Shown here piece by piece: positions 9,311 through 17,637 of a stretch of DNA of 64,000 nucleotides. Position 1 is the stretch's first letter, and each line of letters opens with the position of its first letter. Both the position numbers and the translations under genes were made by a program. The notes beneath the pieces were generated by a model that ran no database searches, was not told where the DNA came from, and saw only the letters and a list, made by a program, of their open reading frames with translations. The DNA comes from Listeria_A hofi (GTDB taxonomy: Bacteria; Bacillota; Bacilli; Lactobacillales; Listeriaceae). The DNA lies in NCBI RefSeq assembly GCF_963575615.1, contig NZ_CAUYTL010000013.1:1-64000 (forward strand), read 5' to 3'.

Positions 9311-9706
9311 TGAAATAATTCACTTTTTATTATGCACCAACGTCGCTTTTTATAGAACGTAAGATACGCTTTCTCCCAAAGTTTTTTCTTAAATTCTTTT
9401 TTTAAGAACGACGACTGTAGCACTGGATATGCCTGCTTCTTAGTTATTTGAACACACTCCTATCTACTTTATTTCCAGTAGGAATCTGATTATCAATCTT
9501 ACTATTCCCTATATATACCTTACCTTTATTTTAAGAAGTGTGTCATCAAAATTATGTCATATTTCTCTAGGTTAATATAGCCATGTTCACATATTAGACA
9601 TCATTTTTCACGCTCTTAAAAACCTATTATTATTCCGATATATGAATTTTTATGCAACAATGGATAGTATTATGTATGTTTAATAGGGGGGATATCGAGA
9701 CTAAGG
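9311..9706. other. Intergenic region with no recognised gene
   Basis: AT-rich spacer upstream of the giant CotH-like gene on the minus strand. It must hold that gene's promoter and a 5' untranslated region of up to several hundred nt, but I cannot choose one -35/-10 pair with confidence. No coding region is seen on either strand. Confidence 0.5.
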
Positions 9707-9883
9707 ATGTTTAGCTTGGAGCGGGTATGGGAGATTACGAATGAGTACATGGATGTATGGATTCCGGTCAATTTAAGTTTGGAAAAAATTAGTGGACTAA
9801 CTGTTCGCTTTGCTCACCCTGATATTGGAGCTTTAAGTCACCTTGTTCCGACAGCTCCAACAAAAAAACCAGCCAAGGGGTAG
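9707..9883 (+). CDS. Doubtful 58-residue ORF or gene fragment
   Basis: An open frame from ATG 9707 (MFSLERVWEITNEYMD...) to TAG 9883. It has reasonable codon use for 45 codons, then an APTKKPAKG tail that is simply the antisense of a terminator hairpin. There is a G-run (9686-9691) upstream, but its spacing to the ATG is too long for a normal ribosome binding site. Not recognised. It may be the remnant of a gene, or chance. Its 3' end is antisense to the candidate sRNA described here. Confidence 0.25.
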   Translation: MFSLERVWEITNEYMDVWIPVNLSLEKISGLTVRFAHPDIGALSHLVPTAPTKKPAKG

Positions 9884-9888
9884 CTGGT
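9862..9888 (-). terminator. Intrinsic terminator of the sRNA candidate (and perhaps of the AI-2E-type gene)
   Basis: 6-bp GC-rich stem ACCAGC/GCTGGT with a 9-nt loop and seven U residues on the minus strand. It could also stop read-through from the AI-2E-family permease gene ending at 10017. Confidence 0.85.
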
Positions 9889-9943
9889 CAAAAAGGAGTT
9901 TCAAGGTTCGCAGTTAGAAAAAGGGGGAACTAACTGTGTCTTC
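9862..9943 (-). ncRNA. Candidate small RNA with C-rich loops (LhrC-like organisation)
   Basis: On the minus strand a promoter (-35 9971-9976, -10 9948-9953) is followed by a perfect 7-bp hairpin (9911-9917 with 9930-9936) whose 12-nt loop reads TTCCCCCTTTTT. Next come a single-stranded linker containing ACTCCTTTTTG and an intrinsic terminator hairpin (9868-9873 with 9883-9888) with loop TACCCCTTG and seven U residues. Predicted length is about 82 nt. Three exposed C/U-rich motifs complementary to Shine-Dalgarno sequences are the hallmark of Listeria LhrC-family sRNAs, which block translation of mRNAs for surface and heme-uptake proteins. No ORF is present. Alternatively it could be the processed 3' UTR of the upstream permease gene, 74 nt away. 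Confidence 0.65.
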
Positions 9944-9947
9944 CTTG

Positions 9948-9976
9948 TTTACATTCTCTATATTACACGGGTTCAA
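9948..9976 (-). promoter_or_regulatory. Promoter of the sRNA candidate
   Basis: TTGAAC (-35) and TGTAAA (-10) are separated by exactly 17 bp on the minus strand, each matching the sigma-A consensus at four of six positions. Transcription would start near 9941-9943. Confidence 0.5.
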
Positions 9977-10016
9977 TGAAGTTCTCTTGTACTTTCTATG
10001 AGATTTTCATTTGATT

Positions 10017-11183
10017 TTATTTTGTTTGTTCATCTTCTTCTACGTACTCACTCTCTGGTTGCTCACCATAAAGTCCTGATACGCGCTTAAACCACGTAAA
10101 CATATGTGTCACGATAACTTTGAGTACTGCATAACCTGGTACTGCAAAAATAACACCTAGGATTCCAAACAGTTTTCCTGCTACTAAAATCACGAATAAT
10201 ATTGTAATTGGGTGTACTTTTAGCGTTTTACCCATGACTTGTGGAGAGATGAATTTCCCTTCTAATAGTTGCACCACAACCCAGACGATAATCAGTTTTA
10301 ACAGTAACCATGGTGAAGTCACTATAGCAATGATAATCGCTGGTGTAATCGCAATAACTGGTCCTAAGTAAGGAACTATACTTGTACATGCTGCAATGAT
10401 TGCCAGTGTGAGCGCGTACGGCAAGCCAATAATGAGATACCCGATGAATAGTAAAATTCCGATGCAAAAACTAACGATAATCTGACCGCGAATGTAAGAA
10501 CTAATTTGGGCGTTGGATTCGTGTAACACTTGGCGTGTATGTGCACGTGAATTTACTGGTAACATTTTTAATAGGTAATCTGGTAATTTCTTGCCATCTT
10601 TTAATAGGTAAAACAGAACTAAAGGCGTTGTCACGATGGCGAGCACTACCTCTGTTACCGTTCCAACAACGTTTCCAATGCTATCCACTGCACTGCTTAC
10701 AACCGTGCCACCTTTTTCGGAAATTGTTTTCGTGATATCGCTTAAATTGTTCTGTACCTTGTCTTTTACTTGATCAAACAGCGGTGACTCAGCGAATTCA
10801 TTGAACTTCGCGACTACTTTATCCCAGTATGATGGGAATGTTTTCACCAAGCTTACAATTTGCTCTTTCACGGCTGGTACGATAAAACTGAAAATCAACA
10901 CGATAATTCCAGCGATAATAACGTATAGTAAAGCGATTGACCAACCGCGTTTCCATCCTTTTCGTTCTAACCAGTCGATTAGCGGGTTGAATAAATAGTA
11001 GGATATCCCCGCTAAAATAATCGGTGCTGCAATCGTGGAGATAATCACCGTAATTGGGTGAAAAATAAAGGATATTTTCGTTAATACATAGACGTCCAGT
11101 GCTACTAATAAGAAAATTAGCAAGCCTAGTACAAACTTGTTTTCTGTGATGAAACTTTTGAATTTTGAAATCGATTCTTTCAT
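10017..11183 (-). CDS. AI-2E family transporter / PerM-like permease
   Basis: 388 residues from the ATG at 11183, chosen for AAGGAGGGG just upstream; the frame opens further but without a ribosome binding site. Hydrophobic segments near the N terminus, a soluble region with PSYWDKVVAKFNEFA, then a cluster of C-terminal membrane segments including PYLGPVIAITPAIIIAI and the highly conserved QLLEGKFISPQVMGKTLKVH motif of the family. The C-terminal tail is acidic. Family members export or exchange small signals or ions; the substrate is not predictable. In L. monocytogenes the equivalent gene also follows secA2. Confidence 0.9.
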   Translation of the reverse strand: MKESISKFKSFITENKFVLGLLIFLLVALDVYVLTKISFIFHPITVIISTIAAPIILAGISYYLFNPLIDWLERKGWKRGWSIALLYVIIAGIIVLIFSFIVPAVKEQIVSLVKTFPSYWDKVVAKFNEFAESPLFDQVKDKVQNNLSDITKTISEKGGTVVSSAVDSIGNVVGTVTEVVLAIVTTPLVLFYLLKDGKKLPDYLLKMLPVNSRAHTRQVLHESNAQISSYIRGQIIVSFCIGILLFIGYLIIGLPYALTLAIIAACTSIVPYLGPVIAITPAIIIAIVTSPWLLLKLIIVWVVVQLLEGKFISPQVMGKTLKVHPITILFVILVAGKLFGILGVIFAVPGYAVLKVIVTHMFTWFKRVSGLYGEQPESEYVEEDEQTK

Positions 11184-11214
11184 TTTCCGCCCCTCCTTCA
11201 TTATCTTGGAAACT

Positions 11215-11243
11215 ATTATACAAGTAATCCCTTGGAATATCAC
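11215..11243 (-). promoter_or_regulatory. Promoter of the AI-2E-type permease gene
   Basis: Minus-strand TATAAT (11215-11220) with GTGATA 17 bp upstream (11238-11243), between the secA2 stop and the permease ribosome binding site. The -10 is perfect, the -35 is 4/6. Confidence 0.55.
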
Positions 11244-11254
11244 GTATTTCTATT

Positions 11255-13573
11255 TTAACCAACCACGAGCCCTTCTGGATCAAGTTCTAGCAATGCGTGT
11301 GCAAAATAGAAATGATAGCGATCTTGGAATTTGGTAAATAGTTCTGCTCCTTCTTTTTGATACATCACGAGCGGATCTTGTTGACCGTAAGCGCGCAAAT
11401 GAATGCCTTCGCGAAGTTGTACCATTTGATCCAAGTGCACAACCCACATTTGATCAAGCAGATTCAAATATACTTCTTTTTCGATTTGATTAATGGTGCC
11501 CGCTGGGAATTTCATGCGTTGTTTTCGATGCCAAAATATCAAGGCTTCTGCAGCTTCTTCTTGTGACATCAATGTAACTTGATCGAACGAGAATGGGAAT
11601 TTTGTCCCGCCTAGTAACTCGCCCATTTTGGCATAACGAGCATCTAAATCCGATTCGCGCTCTGAAAAAACATCTTCTGCCACTTCTCGTAAAATTCGTT
11701 CTGAAAAAGCCCCTAATTTATCGATACTTAGCAAACGATCCCGCTCCTCATATACCTTCTTGCGCTGAATATCAATGACCTCATCGTATGAAAGCAAGTT
11801 CTTCCGCATATCGTAGTTCGAGCCTTCTAAACGTCTTTGCGCCTCAATCACAAGCTGATGTACTTTTCGTGAATGCACAGGCTTATCATCAAAATTGTAT
11901 TTTTGCTTCGTGCGGCGAATATAGCTTTCCCAACGTTTATTATCGTAATGATCAACTAATTCATCATCAAGCGACAAAATAAACTTACTAAAACCTGGAT
12001 CACCACGCCGTCCAGAACGTCCCATCAACTGTAGATCGATACGGCGACTTTCATGGCGCTCTGTTCCAATCACAGCTAAGCCTCCAAGCGTATAGACGCC
12101 TTTATCAAGCTTAATATCTGTACCGCGCCCGGCCATATTTGTCGCCAGCGTTACCATGCCACGTTTTCCAGCACGCGCAATAATTTCTGCCTCTTGTTCA
12201 TGATTTTTTGCGTTCAACACTTGATGCGGAATCCCTGCTTTTGTAAGTAACTCGCTGACCCATTCATTGCTCTTAATCGAAGACGTTCCAATCAAAATCG
12301 GCTGCCCGCGTTCATACCGACCCGAAACTTCATACACAATAGCTTCACCTTTTTGCTCCCGCGTATAGAAAACTTCATCCTTATTGTCCACCCGGTTCAC
12401 TCGTAAATGCGTCGGGATTACCACAACATCCATATTATAAATATGACGGAATTCCTCTTCCTCTGTTTTCCCCGTCCCTGTCATACCTGATAGCTTCTTA
12501 TACATCCGAAAATAATTCTGTACCGTAATCGTCGCTAACGTCCGTGATTCCTCGCGAACTTCTACGCCTTCCTTAGCCTCAATCGCTTGGTGTAACCCAT
12601 CATTAAATCTCCGCCCCGGTAAAGCTCGCCCTGTATGCGGATCAATGATAAGGACTTCCCCATCCAGGACAACATAATCCTTATCTTTATGCATCAAAAA
12701 ATGCGCTCGTAACAGTAATGTCGTAATGCGGTGCAATGGCTGATTTTCCTCGGCATACAACGAGTTAATTTTCCAAAAACGCTCTGCCTTCTCGATTCCC
12801 GCATCATGCAACCAGACGAAACGCTTCTTCTCCTCAACCTCATAATCGTCCGTCAACATCGTCCGAACAAGCGTATCCGCAATTTCATACAGCGTTAAAT
12901 CCTCTTCCTTGCGATCCGAAATCAAGAGCGGTGTCCGTGCCTCATCAATCAAAATCGAATCCGCCTCATCAATCAGTACAAAATCAAGCCCCGTCTGCAC
13001 TTTATCCTCCATTTGACGCACCATATTATCCCGCAAATAGTCAAAACCGAACTCCGACGCCGTCCCGTAGATAACATCCGCGTTATAAATTGCCTGCTTC
13101 TGCTCCTTCTCAAGTCCAGAAACATTCAAACCAACAGACAATCCTAAGTACTCTAGCACACGCCCAATTTCCTCGCGGTCACGCTTAGCAAGATACTCGT
13201 TAGCCGTCACAAGATGAACCTTATTTCCTCGTAAAACTTCTATGTACATGACAAATAAAGATACGAGCGTCTTACCTTCTCCCGTCTTCATCTCCGCGAT
13301 TTTACCATCCCCAAGTACGAAAGCACCAATTAACTGCACCATCACTGCCTCAAGCCCAACGACCCGCCGTGCAGCTTCCCGCACAAGTGTAAAAATATAA
13401 ATCCGATCGCGTTCTGTAATCTCACGTTCCTGAAACTTTTGCAACCAATGTTGTGTCTGCTCTCTAAGCGCTGACTGATCCATTAATCTATATAAATCTT
13501 CCCGCTTTACTACCTCACGAGCTAAATCCCGATATGCCTTCACTATTTTTCGATCATCGTATGATTGTGCCAT
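11255..13573 (-). CDS. secA2: SecA2, accessory preprotein translocase ATPase
   Basis: 772 residues from the ATG at 13573 (MAQSYDDRK; GGAGG 8 nt upstream), close to the 776 residues of L. monocytogenes SecA2 and clearly shorter than housekeeping SecA because the C-terminal zinc-binding linker is missing. Walker A (MKTGEGKTL), Walker B with DEADSILIDEARTP, and the second motor domain (TNMAGRGTDIKLDKGV, QLMGRSGRRGDPG) are intact. SecA2 drives export of a subset of proteins, including the p60 autolysin encoded divergently next door, and affects septation and colony roughness in Listeria. A TATAAT lies upstream at about 13597-13602. Confidence 0.97.
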   Translation of the reverse strand: MAQSYDDRKIVKAYRDLAREVVKREDLYRLMDQSALREQTQHWLQKFQEREITERDRIYIFTLVREAARRVVGLEAVMVQLIGAFVLGDGKIAEMKTGEGKTLVSLFVMYIEVLRGNKVHLVTANEYLAKRDREEIGRVLEYLGLSVGLNVSGLEKEQKQAIYNADVIYGTASEFGFDYLRDNMVRQMEDKVQTGLDFVLIDEADSILIDEARTPLLISDRKEEDLTLYEIADTLVRTMLTDDYEVEEKKRFVWLHDAGIEKAERFWKINSLYAEENQPLHRITTLLLRAHFLMHKDKDYVVLDGEVLIIDPHTGRALPGRRFNDGLHQAIEAKEGVEVREESRTLATITVQNYFRMYKKLSGMTGTGKTEEEEFRHIYNMDVVVIPTHLRVNRVDNKDEVFYTREQKGEAIVYEVSGRYERGQPILIGTSSIKSNEWVSELLTKAGIPHQVLNAKNHEQEAEIIARAGKRGMVTLATNMAGRGTDIKLDKGVYTLGGLAVIGTERHESRRIDLQLMGRSGRRGDPGFSKFILSLDDELVDHYDNKRWESYIRRTKQKYNFDDKPVHSRKVHQLVIEAQRRLEGSNYDMRKNLLSYDEVIDIQRKKVYEERDRLLSIDKLGAFSERILREVAEDVFSERESDLDARYAKMGELLGGTKFPFSFDQVTLMSQEEAAEALIFWHRKQRMKFPAGTINQIEKEVYLNLLDQMWVVHLDQMVQLREGIHLRAYGQQDPLVMYQKEGAELFTKFQDRYHFYFAHALLELDPEGLVVG

Positions 13574-13998
13574 TTTTATGCCTCCTAATCCTCTCCTATT
13601 ATAACCTAGAAAGCATTGCAAAACCAAGGAATTCATAGAATAAATTTCACGCTATGTGATGCTTAGTAAGAAGTACTGGAATTCAATTATTACAGTTTGA
13701 TTAAATTTTTCTATTGCAAATTACCAACAGGTTTCGCCATGCGCAAGTTTGCTAAAGTTATTATGCACAAAGTTGGCCGGCTACTTCCCAAGTTCATGCG
13801 CTCTCTGATTTTATAAAACACACGTTCTGATTTCTCTTCTTTACAGCCATGTTACAGAAACAACCGCGTGTTCATAAAATACACTCAAAACCCTATTTTT
13901 GTATTTGTAATTTAAATTAATTCCACGTAGAATGGGTATTACATGAGTATGTATATAGAAAAACCTAGAATGAAAAGTAAGAGAGGAGTTTTAAAAAT
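13574..13998. other. Divergent intergenic region between secA2 and the p60 gene
   Basis: About 425 nt with no coding potential on either strand. It holds the secA2 -10 element near 13597-13602 on the minus strand and the p60 promoter at 13905-13933 on the plus strand. No PrfA box (TTAACANNTGTTAA) is seen. The middle part is unexplained. Confidence 0.6.
13905..13933 (+). promoter_or_regulatory. Promoter of the p60 gene
   Basis: TTGTAA (-35, 13905-13910) and TAGAAT (-10, 13928-13933) with a 17-bp spacer. The start of transcription would be near 13940, giving a leader of about 60 nt ending in GAGAGGAG before the ATG. Confidence 0.6.
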
Positions 13999-15825
13999 AT
14001 GAAAAAGGCGGCAATCGCAACGGCAACGGCTGGAATCGCAGTTACGGCCTTCGCAGCACCAACCATCGCATCAGCAAGCACGGTCATCGTACAAGCAGGC
14101 GACACACTTTGGGGGATCGCTCAAAAAGCAGGTACAGACGTTGATTCTATTAAAAAGGCAAACAAACTAACTTCGGATACCATTTTCCCAGGTCAAAAAT
14201 TAGAGATATCGCAACTTACTGAGGAAACAAAGAAATCTGTCAACGCAACATGGCTTAACGTTCGTCAAGGTCCAAGCGTTGATAATCGAATCATTACTTC
14301 TATTAAAGGTGGCACACAAGTCACTGTTGAAACAACCGAAGAAAATGGCTGGAGTAAAGTCACTTACGCAGATGGAAAATCAGGCTATGTCAATGGTAAA
14401 TACTTGTCTGACGCCGCTGCTACTGCTCCCGTTGTAGAACAACAAGAAGCGCCAACACCAAGCACGCCAGTTCAAGAAGAAGTAACCGAGCAACAAACAG
14501 AAGCACCAGTCGCGCCAAAAGCCGAGGCAGAAGTAACACAACCTGCTGTCGAGCAAGAAGTTACAGCAAACGCGACAACACATACAGTAAAAAGCGGCGA
14601 CACACTTTGGGCATTATCAACCAAATATGGCGTATCCGTTCAGAACTTGATCGCATGGAATAATCTATCTTCCTCTTCGATCTACGTTGGTCAAACACTT
14701 GCAGTCGATCAAAGCAAAGCACAAGCTCCTGCACCAGAGACTGAAAAAGAAGAAGTAACAGCTCCCGTTGTGAAAGATGAAGCACCGGAAACCGTTACAG
14801 AAACTGCACCACCAGCGCCAGAAGCAGAAGTTAAAGAAGATACTAAAGCTCCCGTTACACCTCCAAAAGAGGAACAAGATGAGGCTCCGGTCGTTCAAGT
14901 AGATACAAATGCATCTACATACACGGTTCAAGCTGGCGACTCGCTTTCTAAAATTGCAACACTTTTTGGCACAAGCGTAGCAAACTTACAAGCAATCAAC
15001 AGCCTAACTGATGACAATATTGTTGTTGGCGACGTTTTAAAAGTGAAAGGTTCTGCACCCGTGAAAGAAACGGTGGACAAGCCAGACACAGAGAAACCAG
15101 CCGTGACACCAGAAGTATCAAAGCCAGACACAAAACCAACAACGAACGTCAACAAACCGAGCAAGCCAAGCAGACCAGCTGTTGATACTTCCAACACATC
15201 TAACTACACAGTCCAAAGCGGTGACTCTTACTTTACAATCGCGCAAAAATTTGGCATGACCGTATCTAACTTGAAAGCTCTAAACAACGCAACAAGCGAT
15301 AACCTCCAAGTTGGCGATGTTTTGAAAGTAAAAGGAACAGCATCTAACGTTAACAAACCATCGAATAATACAAATAGCAACAACTCGAATTCAAGCTCTA
15401 ACAGTAGCAACTCCAATAATAATTCCAATAGCGGTAGCAACAACGCATCATCTGGTACTGCAAGTTTCAGCGCGCTAATGAATGAAGCGCAGAAGCATCT
15501 TGGAAAACCTTATTCATGGGGTGGCAATGGTCCATCATCATTCGATTGCTCTGGCTATACGAAATATGTCTTTGCAAAACAAGGCATTTCGATTCCACGT
15601 ACATCCGGATCTCAATACGCAGCTTCCACAAAAATCAGCGCTAGCCAAGCACAACCTGGCGACCTAGTATTCTTTGATTATGGTAGCGGTATTGCCCATG
15701 TCGGTATTTATATCGGCGGCGGAAAAATGATTAATGCACAAAACGATGGCGTAAAAATTGATAACGTGTCATCTGGTTACTGGGCTAGATACCTGGTTGG
15801 TTACGGTAAAGTAGCTAATTTCTAA
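13999..15825 (+). CDS. iap: p60 / CwhA peptidoglycan endopeptidase (invasion-associated protein)
   Basis: 608 residues, larger than the 484 of L. monocytogenes p60. Order: signal peptide 1-27 (AAPTIASA); LysM1 28-71; bacterial SH3 78-137 (TWLNVRQGPSVDNRIITSIK); LysM2 about 194-237; LysM3 306-350; LysM4 402-446; a low-complexity Asn/Ser linker 450-487; NlpC/P60 domain 490-608. The catalytic Cys is at about 517 (FDCSGY) and the His at about 567 (AHVGIYIGG). P/E/V/T-rich linkers separate the LysM units. It cleaves gamma-D-Glu-mDAP bonds in stem peptides during cell separation. GAGAGGAG precedes the ATG by 10 nt. Divergent from secA2, whose product exports p60 in Listeria. Two LysM modules are extra relative to the classical protein. 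Confidence 0.95.
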   Translation: MKKAAIATATAGIAVTAFAAPTIASASTVIVQAGDTLWGIAQKAGTDVDSIKKANKLTSDTIFPGQKLEISQLTEETKKSVNATWLNVRQGPSVDNRIITSIKGGTQVTVETTEENGWSKVTYADGKSGYVNGKYLSDAAATAPVVEQQEAPTPSTPVQEEVTEQQTEAPVAPKAEAEVTQPAVEQEVTANATTHTVKSGDTLWALSTKYGVSVQNLIAWNNLSSSSIYVGQTLAVDQSKAQAPAPETEKEEVTAPVVKDEAPETVTETAPPAPEAEVKEDTKAPVTPPKEEQDEAPVVQVDTNASTYTVQAGDSLSKIATLFGTSVANLQAINSLTDDNIVVGDVLKVKGSAPVKETVDKPDTEKPAVTPEVSKPDTKPTTNVNKPSKPSRPAVDTSNTSNYTVQSGDSYFTIAQKFGMTVSNLKALNNATSDNLQVGDVLKVKGTASNVNKPSNNTNSNNSNSSSNSSNSNNNSNSGSNNASSGTASFSALMNEAQKHLGKPYSWGGNGPSSFDCSGYTKYVFAKQGISIPRTSGSQYAASTKISASQAQPGDLVFFDYGSGIAHVGIYIGGGKMINAQNDGVKIDNVSSGYWARYLVGYGKVANF

Positions 15826-15836
15826 ATAAAATAAAG

Positions 15837-15890
15837 CAGAATGACCATCCAAACCTCCCACAGAGATTAGGATAGTTATTCTGTTTTTTT
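15837..15890 (+). terminator. Terminator of the p60 gene
   Basis: A 14-bp stem with a mismatch (15837-15850 with 15870-15883) followed by seven T residues on the plus strand, 12 nt after the stop codon. Confidence 0.85.
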
Positions 15891-15966
15891 GTGTCACGTA
15901 TCCATATCTCCACGGATTATTTTATGATATAGTAGAGTTACTACTTTATAAATGAGGATGAAAATT

Positions 15967-17154
15967 GTGAATGAACTAACCGTTAAAATAAAGAAAAAAT
16001 CTGCTCAAAGCTACATAAAGGGTTACCCACTAATTACAAAAGAAGCACTAGTAACTATCCCTGACATGGAAGAAGGCACGATACTACGTTTAGTCGACGA
16101 GTCCAATCGCTTCCTCGCAAAAGGCTATTATGGAAACCAGAATAAGGGAATTGGATGGATTCTGACATGCGATGAAAAACAGCCGCTAGATGAAGCCTTT
16201 TTTACAAGACTGTTTAAAGAAGCTTTTGCTAAGCGCCAAGTCTTTTTCAACGATGACGCTACGACTACATTCCGAATTTTTAATGGCGAAGGTGATGGTT
16301 TAGGTGGTTTGACAATCGATTATTACGATGGTTTTATCGTCTTGCAATGGTATAGCCAAGGAATTTATAAATGGAAGTCAGTCTTACTCGCAGCCCTCAA
16401 AAAGGCTATTAACACGCTCGGTATCTATGAAAAACGGCGCTTTGATGCGAAAGGTCAATACTTAGAAAGCAATGATTTTTTGGAAGGTAATATTGCTCCC
16501 GAGCCACTTATCGTCAAGGAAAATGGCATCAATTATGCAGTTTACTTAAATGACGGTGCAATGACTGGTATTTTCCTTGATCAGCGTGATGTCCGCAAAA
16601 CGATTTGTGACACGTATGCCGCTGGACGCACCGTATTGAACACATTCTCCTACACAGGAGCCTTTTCCGTTGCCGCTGCATTCGGCGGTGCCACGCATAC
16701 AACTAATGTAGACGTGGCCAATCGTAGCATCCCAAAAACCCGTGAACAATTCACTGTAAACGAACTTGATCCAGCCGCGCACACTATTATGGCCGAAGAC
16801 GTTTTTCAATACTTCAAATACGCGAACCGAAAAGCACTGGCATTTGATATGGTGATTTTAGACCCGCCAAGTTTTGCTCGTACGAAAAAAACAACATTCA
16901 GCGTTGCAAAAGACTACGGGAAACTATTAGAAGAAAGCATCGCGATTACAAATCCAAATGGCATTATCATCGCGTCAACCAACTATGCTGGGTACGGAAT
17001 GGATAAATTCAAGCAAGTAGTGCAAGAAGCGTTTAAGAATCAAGGACGCGAATACAAAATTGTTGAGCAGTTTACGCTACCTGCCGATTTCGTAACACAA
17101 AGTAGCTTTAAAGAAGGCGATTATTTGAAAGTTTTGTTCTTGGAAGTGAAATAG
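15967..17154 (+). CDS. Class I SAM-dependent rRNA methyltransferase (RlmI/YwbD-like)
   Basis: 395 residues from a GTG at 15967, chosen because TGAGG sits about 9 nt upstream; the ATG at 15952 has no ribosome binding site. An N-terminal PUA-like RNA-binding domain (about 1-80) is followed by an EEHEE-type linker region with RIFNGEGDGLGGLTIDYYDG and a Rossmann methyltransferase domain: motif I NTFSYTGAFSVAAA and motif IV DPPSFAR. RlmI methylates C1962 of 23S rRNA (5-methylcytosine) in E. coli; the Gram-positive relatives (YwbD) are less studied. Single gene with its own terminator. Confidence 0.88.
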   Translation: MNELTVKIKKKSAQSYIKGYPLITKEALVTIPDMEEGTILRLVDESNRFLAKGYYGNQNKGIGWILTCDEKQPLDEAFFTRLFKEAFAKRQVFFNDDATTTFRIFNGEGDGLGGLTIDYYDGFIVLQWYSQGIYKWKSVLLAALKKAINTLGIYEKRRFDAKGQYLESNDFLEGNIAPEPLIVKENGINYAVYLNDGAMTGIFLDQRDVRKTICDTYAAGRTVLNTFSYTGAFSVAAAFGGATHTTNVDVANRSIPKTREQFTVNELDPAAHTIMAEDVFQYFKYANRKALAFDMVILDPPSFARTKKTTFSVAKDYGKLLEESIAITNPNGIIIASTNYAGYGMDKFKQVVQEAFKNQGREYKIVEQFTLPADFVTQSSFKEGDYLKVLFLEVK

Positions 17155-17155
17155 T

Positions 17156-17203
17156 AAGAACCTCCAATCGTGGCACGTAGAAATGCTCGGATTGGAGGTT
17201 CTT
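17156..17203. terminator. Bidirectional terminator between the methyltransferase and the small membrane protein
   Basis: Perfect 14-bp stem (17156-17169 with 17190-17203), with a TTCTTTTACTTT tail on the plus strand and a matching U-rich tail weaker on the minus strand. It serves the two convergent genes. Confidence 0.8.
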
Positions 17204-17208
17204 TTACT

Positions 17209-17607
17209 TTATGCGGAGATTCGCTGACTTGAACAATCTAGTTTGAATGCACGATTTGCTAAAATTTGAAATACAATAGATATGCCTGCAAAAGTGAAGC
17301 AAATAAAGCTAGGCCAAAGATGCCAAGTCCAAGAATTGTTCCATAACATCCAGATAAGCAGAGTTAAAAGGGCAATCATAGTGCACACATGGGATATAAC
17401 CAAGAAGCATCGCACTTTAAAGCTCAAAACAGTAACCAAATTTTCATCTTTAATATGGCGCCAAATTCGCCCACTTACTATTCGGTGCACAAAATAATTA
17501 TCCAACTCTCCTTTGTTCATTTTCTGAATACCAATAATAGCCATTGGAATAGTTGATAGAATAACAATTATTATTACAATATAGCAAAATAAAAGCCACA
17601 TATTCAT
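17209..17607 (-). CDS. Membrane protein of unknown function
   Basis: 132 residues from the ATG at 17607 (MNMWLLFCYIV; AAAGTGGG just upstream). Starting two codons later at the second ATG gives better SD spacing. One N-terminal hydrophobic segment (about 2-24), a positively charged cytoplasmic-looking stretch (MNKGELDNYFVHRIVSGRIW), and two further segments (about 65-88 and 94-118). No family recognised. It lies between the p60 region and the CRISPR array; there is no sign that it belongs to the Cas locus. Confidence 0.65.
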   Translation of the reverse strand: MNMWLLFCYIVIIIVILSTIPMAIIGIQKMNKGELDNYFVHRIVSGRIWRHIKDENLVTVLSFKVRCFLVISHVCTMIALLTLLIWMLWNNSWTWHLWPSFICFTFAGISIVFQILANRAFKLDCSSQRISA

Positions 17608-17637
17608 CCCACTTTCTTTTATGTAGACCAATTTGAT

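Noticed and set aside
10819..11283. 154-codon minus-strand frame across the AI-2E-type gene
   Set aside because: It is out of frame with a clear family member, has no family motifs and spans the secA2 stop.
13637..13998. PrfA box or virulence regulation upstream of p60
   Set aside because: No TTAACANNTGTTAA-like palindrome is present; only a sigma-A promoter is supported.
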